A DNA stretch of 64,000 bases, taken from assembly GCA_030710605.1 (NCBI GenBank), contig CP092864.1:144885114-144949113 (forward strand). Direction: 5' to 3'. The notes under the pieces are model-generated. The model was not told the origin of the DNA. It worked only from the letters and a program-made list of their open reading frames with translations, and made no database searches. The DNA is from Cordylochernes scorpioides (lineage: Eukaryota > Arthropoda > Arachnida > Pseudoscorpiones > Chernetidae). Made by a program: the position numbers and the translations under genes. This document shows, piece after piece, positions 21,476 to 31,572 of this stretch. Position 1 is the first letter of the stretch. The number at the start of each line of letters is the position of its first letter.

Positions 21476-22069
21476 TATCTTTTATTAAACGTTTTTCAAG
21501 CTTTCGGGATAACGCCCTACTACAGGATAAATTGAAACAAAATAAAACTTAAATATGCTATGGCAAGTAATATGTACATTATGAAAATTCGAAACTATTT
21601 TAGACGCGTAAAATTATTTTTGAAATCAAACAATTTCTACTATCCTTACTGCAATGGAAAAATTAATGGGAGGTAGTAAGGGCAGTAGAAATTGTTTAAT
21701 ATCAAAAGAATCTTACGTGTCTAAAATAGTTTCGAATTTTCATAACAGATGGCGCGCGAGTGCATCATATGTAAATCATAAAATTTGCATTATATCAGCT
21801 GTGTTTTCAACCTATTTTATAATTGATATATTTACATAATAGAGAAAATTTGGTATTTAACATAGGTAAAATAGGAGCAAATAGTGTCTATGAACTAGAT
21901 TACTCAATTAGATGAACTCAATTATAAAATAGGTTAAAAAACACAGCTGATATTATGTAAATTTATAATGTACATATTATTTGCCATAGCAAAGTTTCAT
22001 TTTGTATTAATTTTCAAGTAGAAGGGCGTTATCCCGAAAGCTCGAAAAAACGTTTAATAATAGATACTT
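21476..22069. repeat. Large palindrome with an inner MITE
   Basis: The outer arms carry TTTCGGGATAACGCCCT and its complement AGGGCGTTATCCCGAAA, plus ACGTTTTTC/GAAAAAACGT. A family-R palindrome (21590-21770) lies inside. CTGTAGTA-GGG-loop-CCC-GAAAGC on the minus strand is again hammerhead-like but lacks the CUGANGA core. Confidence 0.65.
21590..21770. repeat. Palindromic MITE, family R, copy 2
   Basis: GAAAATTCGAAACTATTTTA and its complement TAAAATAGTTTCGAATTTTC flank an inner TTACTGCAATGG/AAGGGCAG hairpin. The flank CAGATGGCGCGCGAGTGCAT matches copy 1. Confidence 0.65.
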
Positions 22070-22260
22070 GTTGCGACCACACTTTGCCTCAGCGAGCGTG
22101 AACTGGGACAAAGCTTCACTACACATGTGGGCAGTAGTGTGGCGGCCTCACTACGCCTCGGCAAGCGCGAGCTGGGAGAACACCTCGCTACTCATGCGCG
22201 GGCGGCATCCGGGACTCTTGCCTCGTGCGTCGTTCGAACAGCAAGGCTTGTTTCCAGCGG
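22070..22260. repeat. GC-rich direct repeat of unknown origin
   Basis: Two diverged units of about 70 bp share the pattern CACACTTTGCCTCAGCGAGC and CACTACGCCTCGGCAAGCGC with the following GAGCTGGGA. GC content is clearly above the surroundings. It may be a piece of an LTR or imported exon. The frame is open on the plus strand (22068-22511) but I see no domain. Confidence 0.4.
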
Positions 22261-22625
22261 CCGTTACTTCTTTCTTCTTTATATATTTCGGGGCTTTGAA
22301 TAATTTATTTTATAAAAATAATTATAATTTTATAAGCGGCCTTTCCACAAGCCACACCACCACGCACGCAACCATCCCACATACTCATCCTTGGAACGTT
22401 TATTATCTAAACTTGTTATTCTATATTTGGATTACATATGTTACACCAGATAGGTATTCTAAAGAAAGTGGAGATTCCAATGGGATATTCAACTTACATG
22501 GCCGAAGTTGAGAGGGAAATGGAAGATCGGTTTGACAGCCATTTCTTCTAGGGCCTTTTCACGCCTGTGGACACACACCTATACATTAGACTTACTGCCA
22601 TGGTTAACAGATCTACTCAAGTAGA

Positions 22626-22783
22626 TGATAAGGTACAATTTGGATTTTTTATAGATTAGAAACACACGATAAATAAGACTAAATCCAAATAAAAGTGTTT
22701 GACGTTTTGGAAATAACATTAATAATGGTAACAGCGTTGTTACCGAAATGTCACAAATTGTTTGTTATTATTATCTTGTGTAG
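22626..22783. mobile_element. MITE family M, copy 1 (degraded)
   Basis: Starts GATAAGGTACAATTTGGA and ends ACCGAAATGTCACAAATTG. Short inverted version of the M family best seen at 54330-54612. Confidence 0.55.
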
Positions 22784-22787
22784 CCAG

Positions 22788-23334
22788 GTAGATATTAATG
22801 GAAATTTTGCTGGAAGGATATTGATCTAAAGAGACAAAGATCGCCTCTCCCGTCAAAATGGTGGACGCTTTTCAGTTTGCCAAAGCTGATGTTGTGGCTT
22901 TGTCACCGACCCGAGCCCGCTAGTTTACGGCGACGGTCAATAGATGGCGTCTAGTTTTGACGTCTAATTTGACGGGAGAGGCGACCTTTGTCTCTTTAGA
23001 TAAATTTCCTTCCGGCAAAATTTCCATCTATATTTTAGCCATAGATTTGGCCCAGCCATTATGCCAGCTAAACACCTCTTTGGCAGATTGTCAAGATTCC
23101 ACTAGATCCCGTGTAAATCTCATGGAATAAAGTCCGCCCTAGACTGACGAGGGCCATTAGCCCGAAACCATGGTTTCTAGGTGGACCATTTTCAGTTTGC
23201 CAAAGTTGTGTTGTAGCTTTGTCACCGACCCGAAACCGCAAGTTTGCGGCAACAGTCAATAGATGGCGTCTAGTTTTGACGTTTATTTTCACGGGAGAGG
23301 CGACCTTTGTCTCTTTAGATTAAGTAGATATTAA
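22788..23334 (+). mobile_element. Retrozyme-like or Penelope-like partial dimer
   Basis: Flanked by an exact 11-bp repeat GTAGATATTAA (22788-22798, 23324-23334). The insert has three parts. The first is an inverted copy (22799-22858) of sequence also present at 22974-23025. A full unit follows, with a hammerhead at its end. Last comes a second partial unit: GTGGAC...TTTTCAGTTTGCCAAAG at 22861 recurs at 23181, an offset of 320 bp. Tandem units, 5' inversion and a hammerhead at the unit junction are features of Penelope-like elements and animal retrozymes. No ORF, so non-autonomous. Confidence 0.7.
23138..23181 (+). ncRNA. Type I hammerhead ribozyme (unit-junction copy)
   Basis: Order on the plus strand: CCTAGA, CTGACGA, GGGC, loop CATTA, GCCC, GAAA, CCATGG, T, T, TCTAGG. 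Stem I is 6 bp (CCTAGA with TCTAGG), stem II 4 bp (GGGC with GCCC) and stem III 3 bp including the A15.1-U16.1 pair (ACC with GGU). All core positions of CUGANGA and GAA match. Predicted cleavage follows U23175. It is located exactly at the junction of two 320-bp units, so self-cleavage of a longer tandem RNA would give monomer-length products. Activity untested. Confidence 0.82.
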
Positions 23335-23469
23335 ATTACCTTTATATAAAAAGGCTCCCCAAGAAACAAGTTCATTATAAACGGTTTCTTGGCTTCTTAA
23401 TCAAACTACTTCGGGGGGTTGAATGTTAATTTATAATTTTATAACGATTTCATTGGGTTTAATTATCTT
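23335..23469. other. Spacer
   Basis: Nothing recognised. Confidence 0.4.
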
Positions 23470-23765
23470 TTTTTTATCCCTAATACACGTGGTACAGGCC
23501 ATGCTAATCATGGTGGGTAGAAGAAGGCGACTGCTTTTATTATAAGTTTACCACATGTCTACACATGTGAAAAGCAATTCGACTTTTCATTTACAAATCT
23601 TACAGAGCCCCGTTTGGTTACTTGCATTCGTTGGTGGGGATGGACTTTTGCAAGAATCGAAGGCCTTTGAAGATTTTTTTAATCAGAAAAAAGTTCCCGA
23701 TGCATGAATTGAACCCGGGTCATAGCGGTCGAAAACCAACGGTTTAGACCATACTTCCACCGAGT
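23470..23765 (-). mobile_element. tRNA-derived SINE, family A
   Basis: Minus-strand, near full length. The head with B box lies near 23705-23765. Confidence 0.8.
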
Positions 23766-23767
23766 CC

Positions 23768-23930
23768 CGGAACGGACTGTCTGGTGTCACATCTGTGGAC
23801 AGAAAAGACGCAGAAATAGGTCTCCGGAATTGTGGCCGTGTGGATCAACCAGAAAGAGGTGTCAAGGAAGATCCTTCATGTGGTAGACAAAGAAGGCAAG
23901 TCAATCAACTGTATATAATTATTAATCCTC
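23768..23930. other. Coding-like stretch of unknown identity
   Basis: Two plus-strand frames stay open for about 40-50 codons. One begins RTVWCHICGQKRRRNRSPE, with a CxxC pair and a basic run. There are no clear splice sites on both sides and no second Cys/His pair. I cannot assign a family. It may be an exon relic or chance. Confidence 0.25.
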
Positions 23931-23951
23931 TCAAAACCTTTGTATAAAGTA

Positions 23952-24128
23952 CAGTTAAACCTGTCTATAGCACCCCCTCTAAATAGCGCCTCCCTCTCTA
24001 TAGCGCCCGACTTTAAATAAGTAGTACGATGCGATTTACCTTAAAAGTGACCTGTCTATAGCACCCAATCTCTATAGCATCCTATTTTGGTGAGTCCCAA
24101 GAAAGGGCGCTATAGACAGGTTTATCTG
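23952..24128. mobile_element. Pogo-type MITE, family Q, copy 1
   Basis: TA-flanked element with ends CAGTTAAACCTGTCTATAGC and GCTATAGACAGGTTTATCTG. Non-coding, about 177 bp. A second copy is at 46214-46390. Confidence 0.75.
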
Positions 24129-24539
24129 TATATCGAACTAAGCTGTATCCATAACGAACCCATAATATTTTCCTAGAAACCTTATTCACAAACAACGACC
24201 GTCAAAAAGCGTCATAACAATATGTTACAATATATAGAAGACCTGACTATTATAAATTTTGTATTATGATTCTTTTATATATTTGAGGTATTCTAAAAAA
24301 TCATCATTTCTTCTTTCAAAAGAGTATAAAAGGCAGAGAAAAAAAAAACCTTAAAGAACAAAAAAGGTTGGACTCAATATTTGGTGAAGAAGGTTCCAGT
24401 GTGAAAGGACATAGCCTGGGGACAGGATTGTTAATTAAGGTAATTAGATGGACCAATCAATAGAGTTAGGAGTGAATGTGGACCTTGACTGTTCGATCGA
24501 ACTGGGGTGTGGTGGATCTTAGAAGATTCTGTGGAGTTT
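24129..24539. other. Spacer with a TATA-like box
   Basis: GAGTATAAAAGGCAG at about 24324 resembles a core promoter, but no downstream ORF or exon is recognised. The rest is unassigned. Confidence 0.25.
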
Positions 24540-25980
24540 GAGAAAACAAATATCGATATAAAAACATCTAATTAGCTTATTGTAATCTTCAGTGAAAGAA
24601 GAGCGGTGAAGCATTTCTGTGAAGTACTCAAGAATTTCAATTAAAATCTCTGGAAATTGGCATCGTTTCACTTCCTATAGAAGTGTAAACATGAAACAAT
24701 GATTTTTTTTTTGCTTTTCCCTACAGGCCACTATAATCATGGAGGGTAGAAGTAGGCAACTGCTTTTACTGTAAGTGCACCACATGTCTACACATGTGAA
24801 AAGCAGTTCGACTTTGCACTTGAGAAAACAAACATCTATATAGCTTATTGTAATCTTCAGTGAAAGAAGAGCGGTGAAGCATTTCTGTGAAGTACTCAAG
24901 AATTTCAATTAAAATCTCTGGAAATTGGCATCGTTTCACTTCCTATAGAAATGTAAACATGAAACAATGATTTTTTTGCTTATCCCTACAGGCCACTATA
25001 ATCATGGAGGGTAGAAGTAGGCAACTGCTTTTACTGTAAGTGCACCACATGTCTACACATGTGAAAAGCAGTTCGACTTTGCACTTGAGAAAACAAACAT
25101 TGATATAAAAACATCTAATTAACTTATTGTAATCTTCAGTGAAAGAAGAGCGGTGAAGCATTTCTGTGAACTACTCACGAATTTGGGATTAAAATATCTA
25201 GAAATTGGCATCGTTTCACTTCCTATAGAAATATAAACATGAAACAATGATTTCTTTTTGCTTATCCCTAGTACATATGGTACAGGCCATGATAATCAAG
25301 GTGGGTAGAATTGGCGACTGCTTTTACTGTAAGTGCACCACATGTCTACACATGTGAAAAGCAGTTCGACTTTGCACTTGAGAAAACAAACATTGATATA
25401 AAAACATCTAATTAACTTATTGTAATCTTCAGTGAAAGAAGAGCGGTGAAGCATTTCTGTGAACTACTCACGAATTTGGGATTAAAATATCTAGAAATTG
25501 GCATAGTTTCACTTCCTATAGAAATATAAACATGAAACAATGATATCTTTTTGCTTATCCCTAGTACATATGGTACAGGCCATGATAATCAAGGTGGGTA
25601 GAATTGGCGACTGCTTTTACTGTAAGTGCACCACATGTCTACACATGTGAAAAGCAGTTCGACTTTGCACTTGAGAAAACAAACATTGATATAAAAACAT
25701 CTAATTAACTTATTGTAATCTTCAGTGAAAGAAGAGCGGTGAAGCATTTCTGTGAACTACTCACGAATTTGGGATTAAAATATCTAGAAATTGGCATCGT
25801 TTCACTTCCTATAGAAATATAAACATGAAACAATGATTTATTTTTGCTTATCCCTAGTACATATGGTACAGGGCCATGATAATCATGATGGGTAGAGTAG
25901 GTGACTGCTTTTACTGTAAGTGCACAACCTGTCTACATATGTGACAAGCAGTTCGACTTTGCACTTACAATGAAACAACG
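24540..25980. repeat. Tandem array, about 265-295-bp units with SINE A 3' ends
   Basis: Five units start near 24540, 24823, 25087, 25380 and 25672. Each has GAGAAAACAAA, AGTGAAAGAAGAGCGGTGAA and CATCGTTTCACTTCC-like sequence joined to a minus-strand SINE A tail/body fragment (CCACATGTCTACACATGTG). High identity among the later units points to recent expansion. Confidence 0.8.
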
Positions 25981-26149
25981 ATAAATAACATAAGTTGAAT
26001 AATCTCCTGGAGAGGTATATTATCAAAAATACAAAATCGTGAGACGAAGAGGCCATTTTGTCCTTTTGATAATGATACCAGGCTGAATCAAAAGTTCATT
26101 CCCAAAAATAAGATTTTAATACACATTAAATAATAAAGAAAACAAAAAA

Positions 26150-26480
26150 GGCATATCGTGGGCAGAAGCACATGTGCTTTTAAATAGCAGAGCGCCTGAC
26201 ATTTTTTTTTTCTATTATTTTTTCACATGTTGAGCGTATTTCGCAAGTTTGTCTTAAATATCCATTTCTTGGTTTCTCAAGAAGCCTCTGGGACCAAAAA
26301 GATTTTTGGTCGCAGTGGTAAAGCCTACTACACGCTGACGAGGGTCAACAGCCCGAAAACGTTCGTGAATGGCTTTTTTAAAAGACTTTCGATGGAAATC
26401 TTGGCAGAAGCACGTCAGATCCATGTCAGTATCTACAATTATTACCAGCTGTGGGTCACAGATTTCATAGGGAAGAAGCT
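26150..26480 (+). mobile_element. Hammerhead-bearing retroposon-like element, copy H2
   Basis: Homologous to 1475-1800. The hairpin GACCAAAAAG/ATTTTTGGTC (26292-26311) is followed by the hammerhead at 26331-26367. The left piece 26150-26205 is an inverted copy of the element's other end (GCACATGTGC, GCAGAGCGCC), a 5' inversion like that in the element at 22788. The open frame through it (26227-26634) is not conserved in H1 and is rejected as a gene. Confidence 0.6.
26331..26367 (+). ncRNA. Type I hammerhead ribozyme (H2)
   Basis: Order: CACG, CTGACGA, GGGT, loop CAACA, GCCC, GAAA, ACG, TT, CGTG. Stem I is 4 bp and stem II 4 bp with one terminal G-U. The core is intact and stem III minimal. 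Compared with H1, stem II changed from GCGC/GCGC to GGGT/GCCC with pairing retained. Cleavage is predicted after U26363. Confidence 0.72.
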
Positions 26481-26639
26481 ATGTAGCAAAGTATTTATTA
26501 TTTTATTAACAGATTATCATTTTTTATGTTTATATTTTGATTACTCTGTAAAATTCCCTTATTGCTTATCTTTTGTTTATTTTACCATCCATGAAGGTCT
26601 GTGCGGCTTCTTTTTTTCCACTATCTTTTGCTAGTCATG

Positions 26640-26935
26640 ATGGTCTGTATGGCTTCTTCCACTATATTTGACTAGCCATGATAAACTTTGTGGCTTCTTT
26701 TTTTTACTATCTTTGACTATTCATGATATGAGTGGCTTCTTCCACTATCTTTGACTATTCATGATATGAGTGGCTTCTTCCACTATCTTTGACTATTCAT
26801 AATATGAGTGGCTTCTTCCACTATCTTTGACTATTCATGATATGAGTGGCTTCTTCCACTATCTTTGACTATTCATGATATAAGTGGCTTCTTCCACTAT
26901 CTTTGACTATTCATGATTTGTAGTCATGATAAATA
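26640..26935. repeat. 38-bp minisatellite, about seven units
   Basis: Unit GTGGCTTCTTCCACTATCTT plus TGACTATTCATGATATGA. Early units diverged, later ones nearly identical. Confidence 0.85.
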
Positions 26936-27732
26936 GTTTGTTCTTGCCTTAAATAAATTTCTGTGTCATCCTGAAGTTTGTCTTTTCTAATTTTCCACGT
27001 GGCAGTATGCTACTCCCGTCGTAGGGTTTATATGACCGAAAGCTTGAGTTCAAGTATTTAGGCCAGAAGGGCGTTCGCACGCCATACTATATGAAAAACA
27101 GTACAAAAGTGAAATTATACTGGGATCAGGTAGATAAATTAAGTAAAATACATATCCTGATTGTACAACTAAAAGTTGCTGATGGCCTATGCCATCTGTC
27201 GGAATAAATATTATATATTAGTTTGAAATATACTACATATATATATATAATTATTTATAATAAATACTCCATTGGAATTATTAAAGATTATTAATTATAC
27301 CCTATTGAGGAGAGAGAGATACTCAAAATAAAATATCTACGTAACCTAGTGACTAACACTGGGAGGTTAAAAATGTCCCAAATTAAAAAAATATATATTT
27401 ATTTATTTCAATTCTTTTAAAAAACTACACATTCACTAGAAAATATATTTATATTATGTAAGAGGCATATTAAATATTTAAGTAGTTTTTTAAAAGATAA
27501 AACTTTCTATTTTAAAAATCGGAAAGTTTTTAAAAGTTTAGCTTCTCTTTTCCATTGAAGCCAATGATTACTTGTATATATATACCACCTTTTTATTTTA
27601 TTCTATTTCAACACACAAAAAACGATATCCTAGCTATGGACAATTGCATCAATTTACATTTTCAAACTGAAAAAGTTATAAACATATTATACAAGAAAAT
27701 ATATTTTTATAAAAGTTAAACAATAAGATATA
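26936..27732. other. AT-rich spacer with MITE S fragment
   Basis: A MITE S end lies at about 27158-27205 and a GACCGAAAGCTTGAG block near 27035 recalls the palindrome arms at 21490. No gene. Confidence 0.4.
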
Positions 27733-28051
27733 CACTGGTGTCCAAAAAATAAGAAACTTTTGTTTTTTAATGATATGTTTTAAAATATACAACGCTAAAA
27801 GCTAAAGAGTAATTTAATTAGGTAGTTTAAGTCGTAGAATTTATTTATCGCAACCAATTGATTCGATAAAATTCGATTGCTTGTCTTTATAAGTGTGCTA
27901 TTTGGCGTGTCGTTTACCCCATCTAAGTATTGTCCAATTATAATTCTATTTAAAAATCAGTTAATTATGAGTTAACGAAAAATTTTAGCAGATGATTTAA
28001 AATGGAGAGCTGTTGGAAGAATGGAGGAAGGGCAATCACAAGTTGAAGTAG
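27733..28051 (+). pseudogene. Tc1-like element, 5' end up to assembly gap
   Basis: Begins TACACTGGTGTCCAAAAAAT, a Tc1-type end. At 27967 ATGAGT is followed at once by TAA, then the frame continues RKILADDLKWRAVGRMEEGQ, the usual N-terminal helix-turn-helix start of a Tc1 transposase. The early stop and the gap make its state uncertain. Confidence 0.65.
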
Positions 28052-28151
28052 NNNNNNNNNNNNNNNNNNNNNNNNNNNNNNNNNNNNNNNNNNNNNNNNN
28101 NNNNNNNNNNNNNNNNNNNNNNNNNNNNNNNNNNNNNNNNNNNNNNNNNNN
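28052..28151. other. Assembly gap (100 N)
   Basis: Exactly 100 N, a conventional placeholder of unknown length. It falls inside a transposase-like frame. Confidence 0.99.
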
Positions 28152-28721
28152 GTTTTGTTAAAACCTCAGGACTTTTAAGACAGTTGGGGATTGTGTATGA
28201 CACAATAACACAATATGGCCGCCCGGATATGCCAATCCCATCTCTCTCTGGTTGTCTAGGTTCCTTTTTTCAACTTTTAATGTGTTTATTTCTTTCCCCA
28301 CCTTTTATTACCACATATATATATATACCATCCTCAAAATTAGTTTCCAATCTCATTAAAACATTTAAATGAATAAACCTAATAATAATAATATATATAT
28401 AAAAAGTTTTATAACTTTTGTAACACACACATTGAGTTTCATTATTTATAAGATGTTTTAGCATAAAAACATTAAAATATTTTCTTCATTTCTCACAAAA
28501 TGTGTTCGAATATGTTTAGAAGAAAATTATTGCATAGATAGTTTTGAAATATTGTAGAATACACTATGAAACAAACATATAGCAGTGGTTTGAATCTTCC
28601 AGTTTTCTGGGGATGTTCTATTGTTATCAGAGCATATGGAAAAATTAAGATTTCTACTGAGAATTATTTTAGTCAGAAGTTCAGCTGTTTTTTAATAGAG
28701 GCCTGATTATATAGTAGAAAT
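28152..28721. other. AT-rich spacer after the gap
   Basis: No recognised gene. It may contain the remaining part of the Tc1-like element but I see no catalytic motif. Confidence 0.35.
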
Positions 28722-28918
28722 ACTAAAAGAAAATAAGACCTAATCCAAATAATTTGTTAGTGTGTGACGTTTCGGCAACAACATTGTCACCATCATCAGA
28801 CAAAAGAAAAATCACACACACACATCACACAATCAAAAATAAACATCACACACTGATAAATTATTTGGATTAGTCTTATTTTCTTTTATTATAATCTATA
28901 ATCCAAATTGTGCTTATC
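28722..28918. mobile_element. MITE family M, copy 2
   Basis: Palindromic element, left arm ATAAGACCTAATCCAAATAA and TGACGTTTCGGCAACAACAT, right arm TTGGATTAGTCTTATTTTC. It inserted next to a P-family MITE (28925-29640). Confidence 0.65.
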
Positions 28919-28924
28919 ATAGTA

Positions 28925-29640
28925 GAGATACCTATCTGTAAAGGGCAATACCGAGTTTCAGAGTCAAAATGTCCTTTAGAGACAGGTTTCCTCTTGCTTA
29001 GAGATGCTAATTAGTAAAAAGAAAATTCAAGGTAATAAGACCAAATCCAAATAAATAAATAGTGTGTGACGTTTCGGTAATGAGGTACTAAATACAATCA
29101 GTACTTTGCTGGTCCCAATCCGGGATGAAAAAGGAGGAGGGGGAGCAGTAACACGCTCACAAAAAAACCTGGGCTCAGCTGGCCTGGCTGATAGTACCCT
29201 GTAAGGGCTCCTAATCCAGGGATACAGGATGAGTTTGTACTCCATGTTAGGAGCGGCTGCACATGGCATCTGTTCCTCATGTCAGAGGCGGCCATTTCTT
29301 TTGGAGCTAAGTCGGCCTGCCACTGAGTAGTGCTCCCAGTCTTAATGACAAAGGCAGACACATTCTACTTCACCCAGACATGATCTCAAACTTTACAAGC
29401 TTGATACCCTAATATGATTGAGTGGAGATAAGAAAAAGAAATACTTTCGTTTGAAAATGGTAACAACACTGTTACTGAAACGTCACACACTATTTATATA
29501 TTTGGATTTGGTCTTATTACCTTGTGTTTATAATCTATAATCCAAACTGTGCCTTATCATAAAAAAAATTGTCATTTTTAGTGATGAAAACTTGTCCTTT
29601 GTAGAGAAAGGTGTTCTCTAGAGATGGTATCCTGTCATGG
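28925..29640. mobile_element. Pogo-type MITE (P) split by MITE M (copy 3), split by SINE B
   Basis: P halves at about 28925-29012 and 29565-29640 surround an M element (29027-29562), which is itself interrupted by a plus-strand family-B retroposon at about 29098-29440. Another three-level nest. Confidence 0.65.
29098..29440 (+). mobile_element. SINE-like retroposon, family B
   Basis: Starts TTTGCTGGTCCCAATC, ends GAGTGGAGATAAGAAAAAG. Inserted in MITE M copy 3. Confidence 0.75.
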
Positions 29641-29959
29641 AGTATGTTCTATTCTAAATTCAAAGATTAGCTTAGAAATACAAAGTACTGTTCTCAGAGT
29701 CTCTTATCTTCTAAATGGCACATTTAAAGAGTTCTGAATTTCAGAACAAATACAGTCTCATTATAACATCAACATCTGGGACATTTGTTATAACCAGGCT
29801 GATGATGTAATGGTGAGTGCCATAGCATGAAACCATAGTATACAGTTTATATAAAAGGGCATACCTGGATCTATAAAGAAAAAAATAAACAATTTTTATC
29901 GTAATATTTCAAGAGATTGCTCCCTCTTTATCAATTTATTTCACAGTACAATGGTATAA

Positions 29960-30280
29960 AATGAAAGAATTTAAAAGCATGAATGTTTCTTTCATACATA
30001 ATACAAATTTCTACTGTCCTTACTGCGATGAAAAAATATTGGGAGGGCTTGGATCATCAGTGGTGAACCCTCCCAGCGGTTTCGCCAATTTAATCCACCA
30101 GACCGCTTCTCAGAGCCCTAATACTGTATTGGACGATTCTGCTTATATACGCAGCACTGAAGGATGGAATCTCAGAAATGGTTTTCAAGAAAACTATGGA
30201 CATAAGCTTTTTTTTAGGACAGTAGAATTACATTCAAATGGTACACAATTACAATGTGCAATAAATTTATAAAGAGGGAT
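29960..30280. repeat. Family V repeat, longest copy
   Basis: Carries CTTACTGCGATG, GGGAGGG and, on the minus strand, TTGGC-GAAAC and CTGATGA-TCCAA. A 103-codon frame (29961-30272, plus) begins MKEFKSMNVSFIHNTNFYCP, but the same repeat elsewhere is full of stops. A real gene is therefore unlikely. Confidence 0.5.
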
Positions 30281-30309
30281 CAATCTCTCGAAATATTTTG
30301 AAAAAAATG

Positions 30310-30640
30310 CTCTTTTTTTTTCTTTATACATCCAGGTATGCCCCTTTATATTAATTTTTTTCTACTCATGATAAAATTGTGGAAAAAGTTTTAAAATTAC
30401 AAAAATATTTTCTCACAATGAGTTTATTTTTTATTAAGAAACGCTAGCTTTCAAGCGATAATCACTCTTCAACGGACTTAATAAAATATTAACTTCATTC
30501 TAATAGAATTTTTTTTTTGGATGGAGTGTGATGAAGTCGATGTTTTATTAAGCCCGTTGAAGAGCGATTATCACTTGAAATCTAGCATTTTTTTAATAAA
30601 AAAAGAAACTCATTGTGAGAAAATATAAACTTATTTAATG
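30310..30640. repeat. MITE family N, copy 2
   Basis: Arms with CTCTTCAACGGACTTAATAA (about 30466) and TTATTAAGCCCGTTGAAGAG (about 30547) flank a short loop. The outer arms GTGAGAAAATAT/ATATTTTCTCAC extend the pairing. Confidence 0.75.
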
Positions 30641-30789
30641 GATCGCCTTTTAACTCATAGTGTACAGGTTGTGGTTTTGTCTTAATTGTCAAACTGGTAT
30701 TATTCTTCATCATCAATAGTAACGTTTTTTACTAGAGTGATGAATACATTGTTGTGATGCATAATTAAATGGAGCAATGTAGGTACATA

Positions 30790-31024
30790 CATATAGACAG
30801 TAGAACCTTCTTTTTAGCTGACGCCCTGCTATTGGACACCTCTCCATAAAGGACAGTTTTAATTTGTTTAAATTACCATTTTTACAAAAAAAAAATCAAG
30901 AAAATTGGGTTGTCCAAATATCAAGGAACATGTTAAATCAATGTTTAGTTGATTTCTTTTACACTAGATGGCGCTCTGCCATCTAAAAAGCACATGTGCT
31001 CCTGGTCAGGATATGCTTTCATTA

Positions 31025-31074
<50 letters not shown>

Positions 31075-31236
31075 TAGAACCTCCCTGTAAAGGACAATAC
31101 TTAATTGTAGAGCCAAAGTGTCCTTTAAGAAGAGGTGTTCTCTTACCGGAGAGTTTCTAAATAGTAAAAATAATAATTTTAGCAATGAAATCTGTCCTTT
31201 ATAGATAGGTGTCCTCTCATGGAGGTTCTACTGTAT
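30790..31236. mobile_element. Pogo-type MITE P fragments, H-element end and (AT)n tract
   Basis: A partial P copy at about 30797-30880 is followed at 30940-31025 by the 3' part of the hammerhead-bearing H element (GATGGCGCTCTGCC, GCACATGTGCTCC). An (AT)21 microsatellite follows at 31028-31070, then a complete P copy (31072-31234) with ends CAGTAGAACCTCCCTG and GAGGTTCTACTG. Confidence 0.7.
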
Positions 31237-31374
31237 TGTACAAATAAATTCTAGCCCTGCAATTTAAAGGGAACAATCGAATAACCATGTAACAACAACA
31301 AAATTTTGCAAGAAAAAATGCATGCCTGAATAATTGATATAAGCAATTTTTTACAATTAAGCATAAACAGATTA

Positions 31375-31572
31375 GGTATACAATTTGGATTATAGATTAC
31401 AAACACAAGGTAATAAGACCAAATAAATGAAGAGTGTGTGACATTTTGGAAACAGCGTTGTTACCATTATTATTACTACATTCAGTACTTCTGTCTGATG
31501 ATGGTAACAACGCTGTTACCTAAGCGTCACACACTATTTATTTAGATTTGGTCTTTTTACCTTGTATTGAAC
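31375..31572. mobile_element. MITE family M, copy 4
   Basis: Inverted arms with TACAATTTGGATTATAGATT and, on the right, CTGATGATGGTAACAACGCT-GTTACC. The right hammerhead-like core has lost its GAAA (reads TAAG). Confidence 0.65.

Noticed and set aside
21480-21530. Hammerhead at CTGTAGTAGGG...CCCGAAAGC
   Set aside because: Stem II and GAAA are present, but the CUGANGA core is missing in all three related copies (also 22019 and 51675), and no stem I is seen.
24323-24340. Gene promoter at GAGTATAAAAGGCAG
   Set aside because: No initiator, exon or ORF follows before the SINE-derived tandem array; kept only as a note in the spacer entry.
26227-26634. 135-codon ORF
   Set aside because: Overlaps a hammerhead-bearing element and a minisatellite. 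Frame is not conserved in the homologous element at 1475-1800.
29961-30272. 103-codon ORF with FYCPYC as a zinc-finger gene
   Set aside because: Belongs to repeat family V; the other copies have stops and frameshifts, and no second metal-binding pair is present.
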